This document shows, piece after piece, positions 51,426 through 60,030 of a stretch of DNA of 64,000 nt. The stretch's first letter is position 1. Each line of letters begins with the position of its first letter. The translations under genes and the position numbers were made by a program. This DNA comes from BOG-908 sp963795825 (GTDB taxonomy: Bacteria > Pseudomonadota > Alphaproteobacteria > Acetobacterales > Acetobacteraceae), in the NCBI GenBank assembly GCA_963795825.1, contig CAWCIW010000001.1, positions 124,001-188,000 of the forward strand, in the 5' to 3' direction. Below the pieces are notes generated by a model. That model ran no database searches and was not told the origin of the DNA. It was given only the letters and a program-made list of their open reading frames with translations.

Positions 51426-51742
51426 TGAACATCCGCTCCAACATCTCGTGCCTGCCCGTCCTGCTCGCCGCCCTGTGCCTTTCGGCCTGCGCGGCCACCA
51501 AGCCGGAAGTGTCCACTGACCTGAACGCCGGCCTCGAAGTGGCCACTGCACTGGAGACGGCCTACGCTGCGCGCCCGAGTGCAGATCCGAAGATCGTGGC
51601 CGACCTGACGCGCCTGATGGCGAGTGCCCAGGCGGCGATCGGCGCTTGGGAAGTCTCGACGAGTCCCGCGGATGCGGCTCTGGCCAACGCGGCTATCGCG
51701 GCCTTTGTCGCCTACGAAGCCTCGGCGCATATCACGCCGTAA
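51425..51742 (+). CDS. Small lipoprotein downstream of the holin-like gene
   Basis: 105 residues. The start CLPVLLAALCLSAC is a lipoprotein signal. The mature part is an alanine-rich helix (LNAGLEVATALETAYAARPS). It might play a spanin-like role in lysis, but no motif proves it. It ends the phage remnant; the next gene is a transporter. Confidence 0.6.
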   Translation: MNIRSNISCLPVLLAALCLSACAATKPEVSTDLNAGLEVATALETAYAARPSADPKIVADLTRLMASAQAAIGAWEVSTSPADAALANAAIAAFVAYEASAHITP

Positions 51743-51818
51743 CCGACGATCCGTCCGCCGCCCTGTTGACGGCGACAACCCGGCGCGTGACGCTCTCCCC
51801 AAATACAGGGGAAGCGTC

Positions 51819-53030
51819 ATGGCCGGCACGGGACAGCACCATAGGCACGTGGTCGCAGCGTGCTATCTGGGCTGGACGCTCGACGCGTTCGACTTCTTCA
51901 TCATGGTTTTCGTGTTCGGCGACGTCGCACGGACCTTCCATATCGGCGAGACCTCCGTCACCTTTGCCGTGACGCTCACGCTGGCCACGCGCGCGCTCGG
52001 CGCCTACATCTTCGGCCGTCTGGCGGACCGTTACGGCCGCCGCCCCGCGCTGATGGCGAGCATCCTCGGTTTCTCTTTCTTCGGCTTCTGCACAGGCCTC
52101 GCGCCAAATGCCACGGTGTTCTTCATCGTGCGCGCGCTGTTCGGCCTGGCCATGGGCGGCGAGTGGGGCGTCGGCGCCTCGCTCACCATGGAAAGCATTC
52201 CCGCTTCCTGGCGCGGCCGGGTGAGCGGCCTGCTGCAAGCGGGCTACCCCAGCGGCTATCTGCTCGCGGCTCTGCTCTACCGCTTCTATCCCCTGCTCGG
52301 CTGGCGCGGCATGTTCATGGCCGGCGCCGTACCCGCGCTGCTGGTTTTCTACATACGCAGCAGCGTGCCGGAGAGTCCGGACTGGACGGAGCGCGCGCGT
52401 TCGGGCCCGCAGGAAGGTCTGCTCACCGTCGTGCGGCGCTATCTGCCACTCACGATCTATGCCGCGTGCCTGATGGCGTGTTTCAATTTCTTCAGCCACG
52501 GCACGCAGGATATCTTTCCCCGCTACCTGCAACGACAGCACCACATCGTCGGCGCGACCCTCAGCACGATTGTCGTCATTTACAATATCGGCGCGATGGT
52601 CGGCGGCATCGGCTTCGGTACTTTGTCCCAGCGCATCGGCCGACGCCGCGCCATCGGCCTGGCCGCGGCGCTCTCTCTGCCGATCCTGCCGCTCTGGGCG
52701 TTCTCCGCCTCGCCGCTCTGGATCGGCGTCGGCGCCTTCCTGATGCAGGTCTGCGTGCAAGGGGCCTGGGGCGTCATCCCCGTCTATCTCAACGAGATCT
52801 CGCCGGCACCGATACGCGGCACGTTTCCGGGGCTCACGTATCAGTTGGGTAATTTTCTCGCCGCGTTGAATTTGCCGTTGCAGAGCGGCATCGCTGATTC
52901 GATGGGCCATGATTATCGGTGGGCGCTGGTCAGCGTCGCCGGCACGGCGGCCGTGTTGATCATTGTGCTCATGCTGCTTGGCCGGGAGGCGAAGGATGTG
53001 CGGATGGGGGCGTTTGGGACGGTTGAGTGA
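51819..53030 (+). CDS. MFS transporter, metabolite:H+ symporter type
   Basis: 403 residues, about 12 membrane helices. GRLADRYGRRPALMASILG is the MFS motif between helices 2 and 3, and GTLSQRIGRRRAIGLAAALS its second-half copy. WTLDAFDFFIMVFVFGDVAR in helix 1 has the D-x-F-D pattern of sialate/carboxylate symporters (SHS/MHS groups). Substrate is probably an organic acid or sialic-acid-like compound; not proven. ATG 51819 has GGGGAAG just upstream. It shows the C-rich composition of the right part of the window. Confidence 0.85.
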   Translation: MAGTGQHHRHVVAACYLGWTLDAFDFFIMVFVFGDVARTFHIGETSVTFAVTLTLATRALGAYIFGRLADRYGRRPALMASILGFSFFGFCTGLAPNATVFFIVRALFGLAMGGEWGVGASLTMESIPASWRGRVSGLLQAGYPSGYLLAALLYRFYPLLGWRGMFMAGAVPALLVFYIRSSVPESPDWTERARSGPQEGLLTVVRRYLPLTIYAACLMACFNFFSHGTQDIFPRYLQRQHHIVGATLSTIVVIYNIGAMVGGIGFGTLSQRIGRRRAIGLAAALSLPILPLWAFSASPLWIGVGAFLMQVCVQGAWGVIPVYLNEISPAPIRGTFPGLTYQLGNFLAALNLPLQSGIADSMGHDYRWALVSVAGTAAVLIIVLMLLGREAKDVRMGAFGTVE

Positions 53031-53213
53031 AGCAAGAAAGAAAGTAGTCCTTTTTCGAGAAAAAGGACCAAAAAGCTTTTGCTCCGACGCCTGCACCGAA
53101 GCCCGCATCTGTTCGGCCAGTATATACGATTGCAGAATGGTCGTAGATTTTCGTGCAGGCGTCGAGATAAAAGCTTTTTGGTCCTTTTTCTCGAAAAAGG
53201 ACTACTTTCTTCC
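53030..53213. repeat. Palindromic element, paired arms (copy r)
   Basis: Both arms are CT subtype with GGAC base. The inner flanks GACGCCTGCAC and GTGCAGGCGTC are complementary. It separates the convergent MFS and S24 repressor genes, so termination of both is possible. Confidence 0.92.
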
Positions 53214-53227
53214 TTACGCGCTCAACC

Positions 53228-53869
53228 TCACTGACTAGCCCAAACAATCCGATGCATCCAAGCCACCTCCCGCAAATCGAACGTATAATCCGGATGCTCC
53301 GGATTTAAGCTCCGCAACTCGACCCGCCGCGCCGACTGCCGCACCAACTGCTTGGCCATAGCCTCGCCCCGCGCCGTGCGAACAATCACCCGATCCCCCC
53401 TGCGTATCGGCGCAGATGGCGAGACCACCACCATGTCCCCATCGCGGAACACCGGCTCCATGGAATCCCCGGAAATCTCCAGCGCGTAGGCATGCGGATC
53501 GCCCACCTCAGGGATGCTCACCTCGTCCCAGCTCCCCCCCACCGGATACCCGCCATCGTCGAAAAACCCGTCGCCCCCCGCCTGTGCCATGCCGATCAGC
53601 GGAATGCGCCGCGGCCCCGCCTGCCCGGACGCGATCGCCCGTTCGCCCGCCACCAGATGCGAGAACATCTCCAGACTGGCCCCCGTAGCCTCCAGCACCT
53701 TGGCCAGGCTCTCGGTCCCCGGCCAGCGGAACCGGCCGTCCGGCATCTTGCGTTTCGAAGGATTGAACGTGGTGGGATCCAGCCCGGCCCGGCGCGCCAG
53801 GCCGGACGCCGACATGCCGTTCTCGGCTGCCAGCGTATCCAGCGCACGCCAGATATCCTCATGCTTCAT
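53228..53869 (-). CDS. S24-family (CI/LexA-like) autocleaving repressor
   Basis: 213 residues from ATG 53869. An N-terminal helix-turn-helix (GMSASGLARRAGLDPTTFNP, residues 18-37) is followed by a peptidase S24 domain. The catalytic serine is 136 in SGDSMEPVFRDGDMVVVS, the lysine 173 in RGEAMAKQLVRQ, and Ala97-Gly98 is the probable self-cleavage site. RecA-driven cleavage would release its targets. An SOS-type box lies upstream. It is not the usual LexA, whose N-terminus is a different winged helix. Confidence 0.9.
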   Translation of the reverse strand: MKHEDIWRALDTLAAENGMSASGLARRAGLDPTTFNPSKRKMPDGRFRWPGTESLAKVLEATGASLEMFSHLVAGERAIASGQAGPRRIPLIGMAQAGGDGFFDDGGYPVGGSWDEVSIPEVGDPHAYALEISGDSMEPVFRDGDMVVVSPSAPIRRGDRVIVRTARGEAMAKQLVRQSARRVELRSLNPEHPDYTFDLREVAWMHRIVWASQ

Positions 53870-53956
53870 TGCAGAGGATACTGCCGGAAAATAATCCTCG
53901 CGGCAATAGGAAAATAGCGGTTCGGGGTTGCCATGGTGTGATGAACGCCGTAGGTT

Positions 53957-53971
53957 GTTCACGTTATGTTC
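53957..53971. promoter_or_regulatory. Alphaproteobacterial SOS (LexA) box, GTTC-N7-GTTC
   Basis: GTTC, seven bases, then GTTC is the exact alphaproteobacterial LexA consensus. It lies 88 bases from the S24 repressor start. The site could be bound by host LexA or by the S24 protein. Confidence 0.6.
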
Positions 53972-54154
53972 GATACACGCCCAAGTTGGTTTTCGAGATT
54001 GCTTCCGCCTGCCACACCGGCATGCAAGGGCAGGAACCCCGCATCGGAGCGCCCGGAAGCAACCCCGACCTATAGGAAAACAGTCCTTCGCCGCCCAACA
54101 ATCCAGCACGCGCGCGTCCAGAACCGCGCCACGCCTGACCCGATCCCAGCGCCA

Positions 54155-54182
54155 CCGCTCCCGCAAGGGGGCGGCTTTTTTT
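54155..54182 (+). terminator. Rho-independent terminator directly before a small gene (possible sRNA end or attenuator)
   Basis: CCGCTCCC-GCAA-GGGGGCGG forms an 8-bp stem with a GNRA-type loop, then C and seven T. No protein gene on this strand ends here, so an untranslated transcript starting in the 53870-54150 region, or attenuation of the gene at 54202, is implied. Apart from the SOS box I recognise nothing else in that 332-base gap. Confidence 0.8.
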
Positions 54183-54201
54183 GTCTGAAAGGAGCCGTTT
54201 C

Positions 54202-54435
54202 ATGGCCTTCTCACTCCGCAACCTTTCGGTGCTCGCTTACGCCAACGGATTCACCCTGTGGCTCTACAAGACCGGTGCCGACGACCAGTCCTGCGTTGCC
54301 GCGCCAGGTTTCTTCGATGACGCCGGCGACATGCTGGCCGGCGGTGACATGCTGATGGTCTCCGCCCGGGACGGCGGCCGCATCTTCAGCGTGCTGGCCG
54401 ACGCCACCGGCGTCCGCGCGGCCCCCATGATGTGA
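54202..54435 (+). CDS. Small phage-tail-associated-type protein, coupled to ccrM
   Basis: 77 residues from ATG 54202, with AAGGAG upstream. MAFSLRNLSVLAYANGFTLW, then FFDDAGDMLAGGDMLMVSAR, is a pattern I recall from short proteins near phage tail genes. A terminator stands 20 bases upstream. Its stop overlaps the GTG start of the methyltransferase by 4 bases, so the two are co-translated. Confidence 0.6.
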   Translation: MAFSLRNLSVLAYANGFTLWLYKTGADDQSCVAAPGFFDDAGDMLAGGDMLMVSARDGGRIFSVLADATGVRAAPMM

Positions 54436-55589
54436 CCCCAAACCAACACCAGGCCCAGGTTGACGCGCATGCGGGACGATCTCCACTGTCCGGCCTTTCC
54501 TCCCGGAATCACCCCAGGGCCTTGGACATCTCCCGCGACCTACCCCTAGACCAGATCCTGCGCGGCGACTGTGTGGAGATGATGCGCATGCTCCCCACGG
54601 CATCCGTGCACTGCGTCTTCGCCGACCCGCCTTACAATCTCCAACTCCGCGGCGAACTGCGCCGCCCGGACGACAGCCTGGTCGACGGCGTCGACGACGA
54701 CTGGGACAAATTCACCGATTTCGTCACCTACGACGACTTCACCCGAAGCTGGCTGACCGAAGTCCGCCGCCTACTACGCAAAGACGGCACCCTCTGGGTG
54801 ATCGGCTCCTACCACAACATATTCCGCATAGGCGCCGTTCTACAGGACCTCGGTTTCTGGATCCTAAACGACGTCATATGGCGAAAATCCAACCCGATGC
54901 CAAACTTCCGCGGCCGCCGCTTTACCAACGCGCACGAAACCCTGATCTGGGCCGCCCGCGGCCAGGACAGCCGCTACCGCTTCAACTACGCCGCCATGAA
55001 GGCGCTCAACGACGACCTGCAGATGCGCAGCGACTGGCTGATCCCGCTCTGCACCGGCAAAGAACGCCTGCGAAACGAACACGGCCTCAAACTCCATCCC
55101 ACCCAAAAACCCGAAGCCCTGCTCCACCGCATCCTGCTCGCCAGCACCATGGCCGGCGACGTCATCCTCGACCCCTTCCTAGGCAGCGGCACCTCCGCCG
55201 CGGTGGCCAAGCGCTTGCACCGCCACTTCGTCGGCATCGAGCGCCACCCGGATTACGTGGAAGCCGCCTGGGGCCGCATACGCCGCGTGAAACCGGCCGC
55301 CGCCGAAGCGATGGAAGCAACCCCCAGCCGCCGCGACGCCCCGCGGATCTCCTTCGGCAGCCTGGTCGAGCGCGCGCTGATCGCGCCCGGCACCATTCTC
55401 AGCGATCGCCAGCGCCGCGTCGCCGCCACCGTGATGGCGGACGGCACGCTCACATGCGGCCCGCATCGCGGCTCCATACACCAGGTCGGCGCAGCGGTGC
55501 AGAATGCGCCGAGCTGCAACGGATGGATTTTCTGGTATTTCGACCGCGACAGCACGATGGTCGCGATCGACACGCTGCGAAGCACCTAA
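54432..55589 (+). CDS. ccrM: CcrM-type adenine DNA methyltransferase (GANTC class) with RAMA domain
   Basis: 385 residues from GTG 54432. Motif IV DPPYNLQL (65-72) comes before the SAM motif DPFLGSGTSAAVAKRLHR, the beta-class order. The C-terminal SFGSLVERALIAPGTILSDR through GSIHQVGAAVQN and GWIFWYF is the RAMA domain of CcrM. WRKSNPMPNFRGRRFTNAHE is a conserved substrate-binding segment. CcrM methylates adenine in GANTC and helps time cell-cycle genes in Alphaproteobacteria. Position after phage-like genes makes a prophage-borne homologue possible, but the sequence looks like the chromosomal type. No restriction gene is adjacent. Confidence 0.92.
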   Translation: MTPNQHQAQVDAHAGRSPLSGLSSRNHPRALDISRDLPLDQILRGDCVEMMRMLPTASVHCVFADPPYNLQLRGELRRPDDSLVDGVDDDWDKFTDFVTYDDFTRSWLTEVRRLLRKDGTLWVIGSYHNIFRIGAVLQDLGFWILNDVIWRKSNPMPNFRGRRFTNAHETLIWAARGQDSRYRFNYAAMKALNDDLQMRSDWLIPLCTGKERLRNEHGLKLHPTQKPEALLHRILLASTMAGDVILDPFLGSGTSAAVAKRLHRHFVGIERHPDYVEAAWGRIRRVKPAAAEAMEATPSRRDAPRISFGSLVERALIAPGTILSDRQRRVAATVMADGTLTCGPHRGSIHQVGAAVQNAPSCNGWIFWYFDRDSTMVAIDTLRST

Positions 55590-55625
55590 GAAAAATCAGC
55601 CCTCCGCGAGAAAAAGGGCCGACAC

Positions 55626-55771
55626 CTCTTGGTGCCCTCGCGCGTCCTTGGTGATTCCTCTGGCACCCGTAACAGCAGGTCGGTTTCGCTGACTGAGCGT
55701 TTGTGTGCTCGACAGGCAAAGCCAAGACGAATCACCAAGGACGCCAAGTTAGGCAAGGGCACCAAGAGTCG
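55626..55771. repeat. Second repeat family, inverted pair
   Basis: Unit 1 at 55626-55660 (CTCTTGGTGCC then GTCCTTGGTGATTC) and unit 2 at 55729-55771 (GAATCACCAAGGACGCCAAG then GGCACCAAGAG) are complementary. The stem could span 146 bases with a 70-base loop. Same family as 1513-1774 and 20351-20394. Confidence 0.75.
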
Positions 55772-55918
55772 CGCTCATACACTGCGACTATTCGGCCCAA
55801 TGAAACGCAAGGCACTTTTCTTCGTGGGGGGACGACGCTCGCGCTTCCGCCCCTGAGCTTGCCATACCAAACCATCCAGGCCAGTAAACCCGCGCACAAG
55901 CGGGGAGAAAATCGGATA

Positions 55919-56761
55919 ATGGCGTTCCCACTAAAAGGCGGAACCGCCGTCATCACCGGCGCCGCCAGCGGCATAGGTGCCGCCCTCGCCGCCAACCTGG
56001 CCAACCGCGGCGCCAATCTGGCTCTGGCCGACCGCAACGAAGCCGGCCTCGAAGCCGCCGCCGCAACCGCCCGTGCCCAGGGCGTCACCGTCAGCACCCA
56101 CGTGCTCGACGTCGCAGACCGCGAAGCGCTCGCCGCACTCCCCGAAGCCGTCCTGGCCAAGCATGACCGGGTGAACCTGCTGGTAAACAACGCCGGCGTA
56201 GCCCTCGCCGGTGACGTAGCCGACGTCTCGCTCGCCGATTTCGAGTGGCTGTTCGACATCAACTTCTGGGCGCCCGTCCGCCTCACCAAGGCGTTCATGT
56301 ATGCGCTGGACCGCGAGCCGGCCGCCCACATCGTCAACGTGTCCAGCCTGTTCGGCATCATCGCCCCACCTGGCCAGGCGGCCTACTGCGCCGCGAAATT
56401 CGCCCTGCGCGGCTTCTCCGAAGCCCTGCGCCACGAGCTCGAAGGCAGCCACGTCTCGCTCACCGTCGTCCATCCCGGCGGCATACGCACCGAGATCGCC
56501 AACAGCGCCCGCATCCCGCAGGGCATCGACCCCGAAGCCGCCCGCGCGCAGACCAAGGAGTTCAACAAGCTCCTGCGCACCGACCCCGCCGACGCCGCCG
56601 AGCAGATCGCGCGCGCCATCGTCGCCCGCGCCCCACGCCTGCTGATCGGCAACGACGCTCGCATGGCCGAGCGCCTGCAGCGCCTTTTTCCCGTCACTTA
56701 CTGGAAATATATCAAGCGGCAGACCGGCAACGTCGCCGGCGCCAACCGGAAGTCTCGCTGA
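55919..56761 (+). CDS. Short-chain dehydrogenase/reductase
   Basis: 280 residues from ATG 55919. TAVITGAASGIGAALAANLA is the NAD(P) loop, LLVNNAGVALAGDV the NNAG motif, VNVSSLFGIIAPPGQAAYCA holds the catalytic serine and tyrosine, and AAKFAL the lysine. SDRs of this group act on alcohols, ketones or acyl compounds. One base separates it from the hydrolase gene, a pair often seen in lipid or ester catabolism. Substrate unknown. Confidence 0.92.
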   Translation: MAFPLKGGTAVITGAASGIGAALAANLANRGANLALADRNEAGLEAAAATARAQGVTVSTHVLDVADREALAALPEAVLAKHDRVNLLVNNAGVALAGDVADVSLADFEWLFDINFWAPVRLTKAFMYALDREPAAHIVNVSSLFGIIAPPGQAAYCAAKFALRGFSEALRHELEGSHVSLTVVHPGGIRTEIANSARIPQGIDPEAARAQTKEFNKLLRTDPADAAEQIARAIVARAPRLLIGNDARMAERLQRLFPVTYWKYIKRQTGNVAGANRKSR

Positions 56762-56762
56762 C

Positions 56763-57688
56763 ATGGCCAGCCTGCAAGCGCATTTCCTGGATCTGATGTT
56801 CCGCACCCAGATCAAGCCCAAGATGAAGGGCGTGTCGGACGTCCTGGCGGTGCGCCGCACCATGGAAGGCGGTGCGCTGCCGCCGCCGAAGGGCGTCACC
56901 TACACGCCGGGCACTGTGGGCGGCATCGCCGGCGAGTGGGCCCGCGCCGATGCCCCGCAATCCGCCGGCCAGCCCGCCGCCACGCTGCTCTATCTGCACG
57001 GCGGCGGCTACTTCGCCTGCTCCCCGCGCACCCACCGCCCATTCAGCGGCACCTACGCCAAAGCCGGCTTCGACGTGTTCGTGCCCGATTACCGCCTTGC
57101 CCCGGAGCACCCGTTCCCCGCCGCGGTCGAGGATGCCGAAGCCGCCTGGAACGGCCTGGTGCAAAGTGGCCATGCGCCCGAAACCCTGACCGTCTCCGGT
57201 GACTCCGCCGGCGGTGGCCTGAGCCTCGCCCTGATGCTCACCCTACGTGACAAGGCACTCCCCGGCCCCGCCGCCGCCGCCCTGTTCTCGCCCTGGACGG
57301 ACCTCGCCGCCACCGGCGCCTCGGTCGTCGGCAATGCCCGGCGCGACGCCATGTTCTGGGCCCCCGGCCTGGTGCGCGGCGGCCAGACCTACCTCGCCGG
57401 CGCCGCCGCCGAGAACCCGATCGCCTCGCCGCATTACGCGGACCTGCACGGCCTTCCCCCCTGCTGATCCATGTCGGCGACCGCGAGATCCTGCGCGACG
57501 ACAGCATCCGCCTCGCCGAGCATGCCCGCGCGGCCGGCCTGGAAGTCGACCTACGCGTCTGGCCGGTGGTGCCCCATGTCTGGCAGCTCGCCCAGTTCGT
57601 CCCCGAAGCCCGGCAATCGATGGCCGCCGCCGCCGCCTTCCTGAAGCGTCACGCGGCCGCCGGCGGGGTCGCCCGGCCCGGCATGTAA
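56763..57688 (+). pseudogene. Alpha/beta hydrolase (HSL-type esterase) with a -1 frameshift
   Basis: The first frame gives 234 residues: oxyanion motif YLHGGGYFACSPRTHRPFS, nucleophile GDSAGGGLSLAL, then stops at 57467 after HGLPPC. In the shifted frame the protein continues LLIHVGDREILRDDSIRLAE (acid residue) and VVPHVWQLAQF (catalytic histidine), ending at 57688. The run of six C at 57456-57462 should be seven to keep the frame. The truncated product lacks two of three catalytic residues. Sequencing error in a homopolymer is a serious alternative. Confidence 0.82.
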
Positions 57689-57768
57689 CTTTTTGCGAAG
57701 CGGCCTTGCGAAACCGCGGCGCGAACGTGTCGTTTCTGTGACCGTCACACCACCGCAAGGAGCTTCCA

Positions 57769-58032
57769 ATGGGTATCATCGCCTGGCTCGTCCTGGGCCT
57801 CATCGCCGGCTTCATCGCCAGCAAGATCGTCAACCACACCGGCGCCGGCGTCCTGTTGGACATCGTGCTCGGCATCGTGGGCGCCATGGTCGGCGGCTGG
57901 CTGTTCTCGTTCCTGGGCGCCACCCCGATCACCGGCTTCAACCTCTACAGCATGTTCGTGGCCGTAATCGGCGCCGTGGTCGTGCTGGTCCTCTACCACG
58001 CGCTGTTCGGACGCCGCGCCGCCACCTACTGA
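57769..58032 (+). CDS. GlsB/YeaQ/YmgE-family stress-response membrane protein
   Basis: 87 residues, three hydrophobic segments: MGIIAWLVLGLIAGFIASKI, LDIVLGIVGAMVGGWLFSFL and SMFVAVIGAVVVLVLYHALF. The family is also called transglycosylase-associated protein. Members are induced under stress in the inner membrane; the mechanism is unknown. It stands alone with AAGGAGC as ribosome site. Confidence 0.9.
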   Translation: MGIIAWLVLGLIAGFIASKIVNHTGAGVLLDIVLGIVGAMVGGWLFSFLGATPITGFNLYSMFVAVIGAVVVLVLYHALFGRRAATY

Positions 58033-58156
58033 GCGCAGCAACACGCCTGCCGTCGGGGGCCGTCGCTCTGGCCCCCGACATGCGGCCGAACGCGCGGCTT
58101 CCTTTCTCCCCCGGTCCGCGCCACACAGGTCACCAGCCCATGAGGGAGACCTGAAG

Positions 58157-58642
58157 ATGGCCGGCATCTACGATTTCACCGCCAACACGCTCGATGGCGC
58201 ACCCGCATCCCTCGACGGCTTCCGCGGCAAGGTGCTCCTGATCGTCAACACCGCCAGCAAATGCGGCTTCACCCCGCAATATACCGGCCTGGAAACGCTC
58301 CAGAAGAAATACGTCGACCAGGGCTTCGCCGTGCTCGGCTTCCCCTGCGACCAGTTCGGCCACCAGGAGCCCGGCGACGCCACCGAGATCGCCACTTTCT
58401 GCAGCACCAAATACGACGTCAGCTTCCCGATGTTCGCCAAGATCGAGGTGAACGGTGCCAACGCCCATCCGCTCTGGGCCTGGCTGAAATCAGAAAAATC
58501 CGGCCTGTTCGGTGGCGCCATCAAGTGGAACTTCACCAAGTTCCTGATCGGGCGGGACGGCCAGGTGCTGGACCGCGCCGCTCCGCTGACCAAGCCGGAA
58601 GCGCTCGAGGCGAAGATACAGGCCGCTTTGCAGGCGGCTTGA
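58157..58642 (+). CDS. Glutathione peroxidase, cysteine type
   Basis: 161 residues. LLIVNTASKCGFTPQYTGLE has the active cysteine 36, LGFPCDQFGHQEPGDATEIA the second conserved block with glutamine, and IKWNFTKFLIGRDG the tryptophan-asparagine motif. Bacterial members often use thioredoxin rather than glutathione to reduce peroxides. Cytoplasmic, single gene. Confidence 0.95.
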   Translation: MAGIYDFTANTLDGAPASLDGFRGKVLLIVNTASKCGFTPQYTGLETLQKKYVDQGFAVLGFPCDQFGHQEPGDATEIATFCSTKYDVSFPMFAKIEVNGANAHPLWAWLKSEKSGLFGGAIKWNFTKFLIGRDGQVLDRAAPLTKPEALEAKIQAALQAA

Positions 58643-58643
58643 A

Positions 58644-58790
58644 GCAGCAAGGAAGAAAGTAGTCCTTTTTCGAGAAAAAGGACCAAAAAGCTTTTGCTCC
58701 GACGCCTGCACGGCGATCGGGCTGTATTGCAGCCGCCTCGACTGGCAACACCAGCGTAGCTCCGGTGCAGGCGTCCTTTTTCTCGAAACC
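58644..58790. repeat. Palindromic element, right arm truncated (copy s)
   Basis: The left arm is CT with GGAC base. The centre has GACTGGCAACACCAGCGTAG. On the right the element jumps from GTGCAGGCGTC directly to CTTTTTCTCGAAA, losing about 20 bases of the arm. Confidence 0.88.
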
Positions 58791-58844
58791 AGCACACGAA
58801 ATCGTCTCGCACATTGTGCACAAAAGGCCTTTCTTCCCTCCTAG

Positions 58845-59936
58845 ATGACAACCCTGACCATCGACCTCGACGCCATAGCCCATAACTGGCGCATCCTGGC
58901 CGCAAGACACGGCCAGCCCATAGCCGCCGTGGTGAAAGCCGACGCCTACGGCCTGGGCGCCGCCCGTGTCGCCCCGCGCCTCTACGCCGAGGGGGCGCGC
59001 CACTTCTTCGTGGCCTACCCGCAGGAGGGCGCCCCCCTCCGCCCACTGCTCCCGCCGGACGCCACGATCGCCATACTCAACGGCTTCTTCCCCGCCCAGG
59101 CCGACCTCTATCTTGCCCACGACCTGACGCCCGTCCTGGGCAACCTCGCCGAGATCGCCGCCTACGCCACCACAGCCGCCAGCACCGGCCGCCGCCTCCC
59201 GGCGATGATCCACGTCGATACCGGCATGAACCGCCTGGGCCTCACCCCCGAAGACACCGCCCGGCTGCAAGCCGACCCCACGCTGCTGGCCGGCCTGGAG
59301 ATCGGCTTCGTCATGACGCATCTCGCCAATGCGGAGCACCAGGCCGACCCCGGCAACGCGCGGCAGGCCTCCGCCCTGCGCCAGGCCGCCGGCGGCGCGC
59401 TCGCCAACATCCCCCTCAGCCTGGCCAACTCCTCCGGCCTGTTCCTCGGCGGCGGCTTCGTCTCCCACCTCGCCCGCCCCGGCGCCGCGGTCTACGGCAT
59501 CAACCCCACGCCGGCGCACCCCAACCCGATGCGCCCCGTTCTGCGCCTGACCGCTCCTGTCCTGCAGCTTCGCCGAATCCCGGCCGGCGCCTCGGTGGGC
59601 TACAACGCGATCTGGACCGCAGCCCGCCCCACCACCGTCGCCACCGTCTCCGCCGGCTACGCGGACGGCTACCACCGCGCCCTCTCCAACCGCGCCCAGG
59701 CCGCAATCCACCGGCCAGGCTTTGACGCTGCCCGCCTTCCACTGATAGGGCGTGTCTCCATGGACTTGGCGACCTTCGACGCGACCGACCATCCCACCTT
59801 GCGCCAGGGCGAAATGCTAGAGCTGATAGGCCCAAGCGTATCCCCGGACGAAGTAGCCGACTGGGCAGGCACCAACGGCTACGAAATCCTGACCTCCCTA
59901 AAACCAAGAGCAGGCCGAAAGTACGCGGCCCTATGA
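58845..59936 (+). CDS. alr: Alanine racemase
   Basis: 363 residues. AAVVKADAYGLGAARVAPRL holds the PLP lysine 31, IHVDTGMNRLGL the barrel motif, and SVGYNAIWTAARPTTVATVS the catalytic tyrosine of the second domain. LPLIGRVSMDLATFDATDHP is the C-terminal signature. It makes D-alanine for peptidoglycan. Family length is normal. It is followed by a repeat arm, then mlaE. Confidence 0.96.
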   Translation: MTTLTIDLDAIAHNWRILAARHGQPIAAVVKADAYGLGAARVAPRLYAEGARHFFVAYPQEGAPLRPLLPPDATIAILNGFFPAQADLYLAHDLTPVLGNLAEIAAYATTAASTGRRLPAMIHVDTGMNRLGLTPEDTARLQADPTLLAGLEIGFVMTHLANAEHQADPGNARQASALRQAAGGALANIPLSLANSSGLFLGGGFVSHLARPGAAVYGINPTPAHPNPMRPVLRLTAPVLQLRRIPAGASVGYNAIWTAARPTTVATVSAGYADGYHRALSNRAQAAIHRPGFDAARLPLIGRVSMDLATFDATDHPTLRQGEMLELIGPSVSPDEVADWAGTNGYEILTSLKPRAGRKYAAL

Positions 59937-59962
59937 AACCCCATTTTCCCAACGTCCCGACA

Positions 59963-60014
59963 GGGAGCAAAAGTTTTTTGCTTCTTTTTTCCAAAAAAGA
60001 AGGCCTTACTTCCT
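59963..60014. repeat. Palindromic element, single arm (copy t)
   Basis: A lone TT-subtype arm, GAAG base, loop CC, between alr and mlaE on the same strand. The flank TCCCGACAGGGAGC resembles that of copies a and f. Confidence 0.9.
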
Positions 60015-60030
60015 TCCCCCGGTGTCCCGA

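Noticed and set aside
58157..58642. Selenoprotein glutathione peroxidase
   Set aside because: The active-site codon is TGC (cysteine), and no SECIS is needed.
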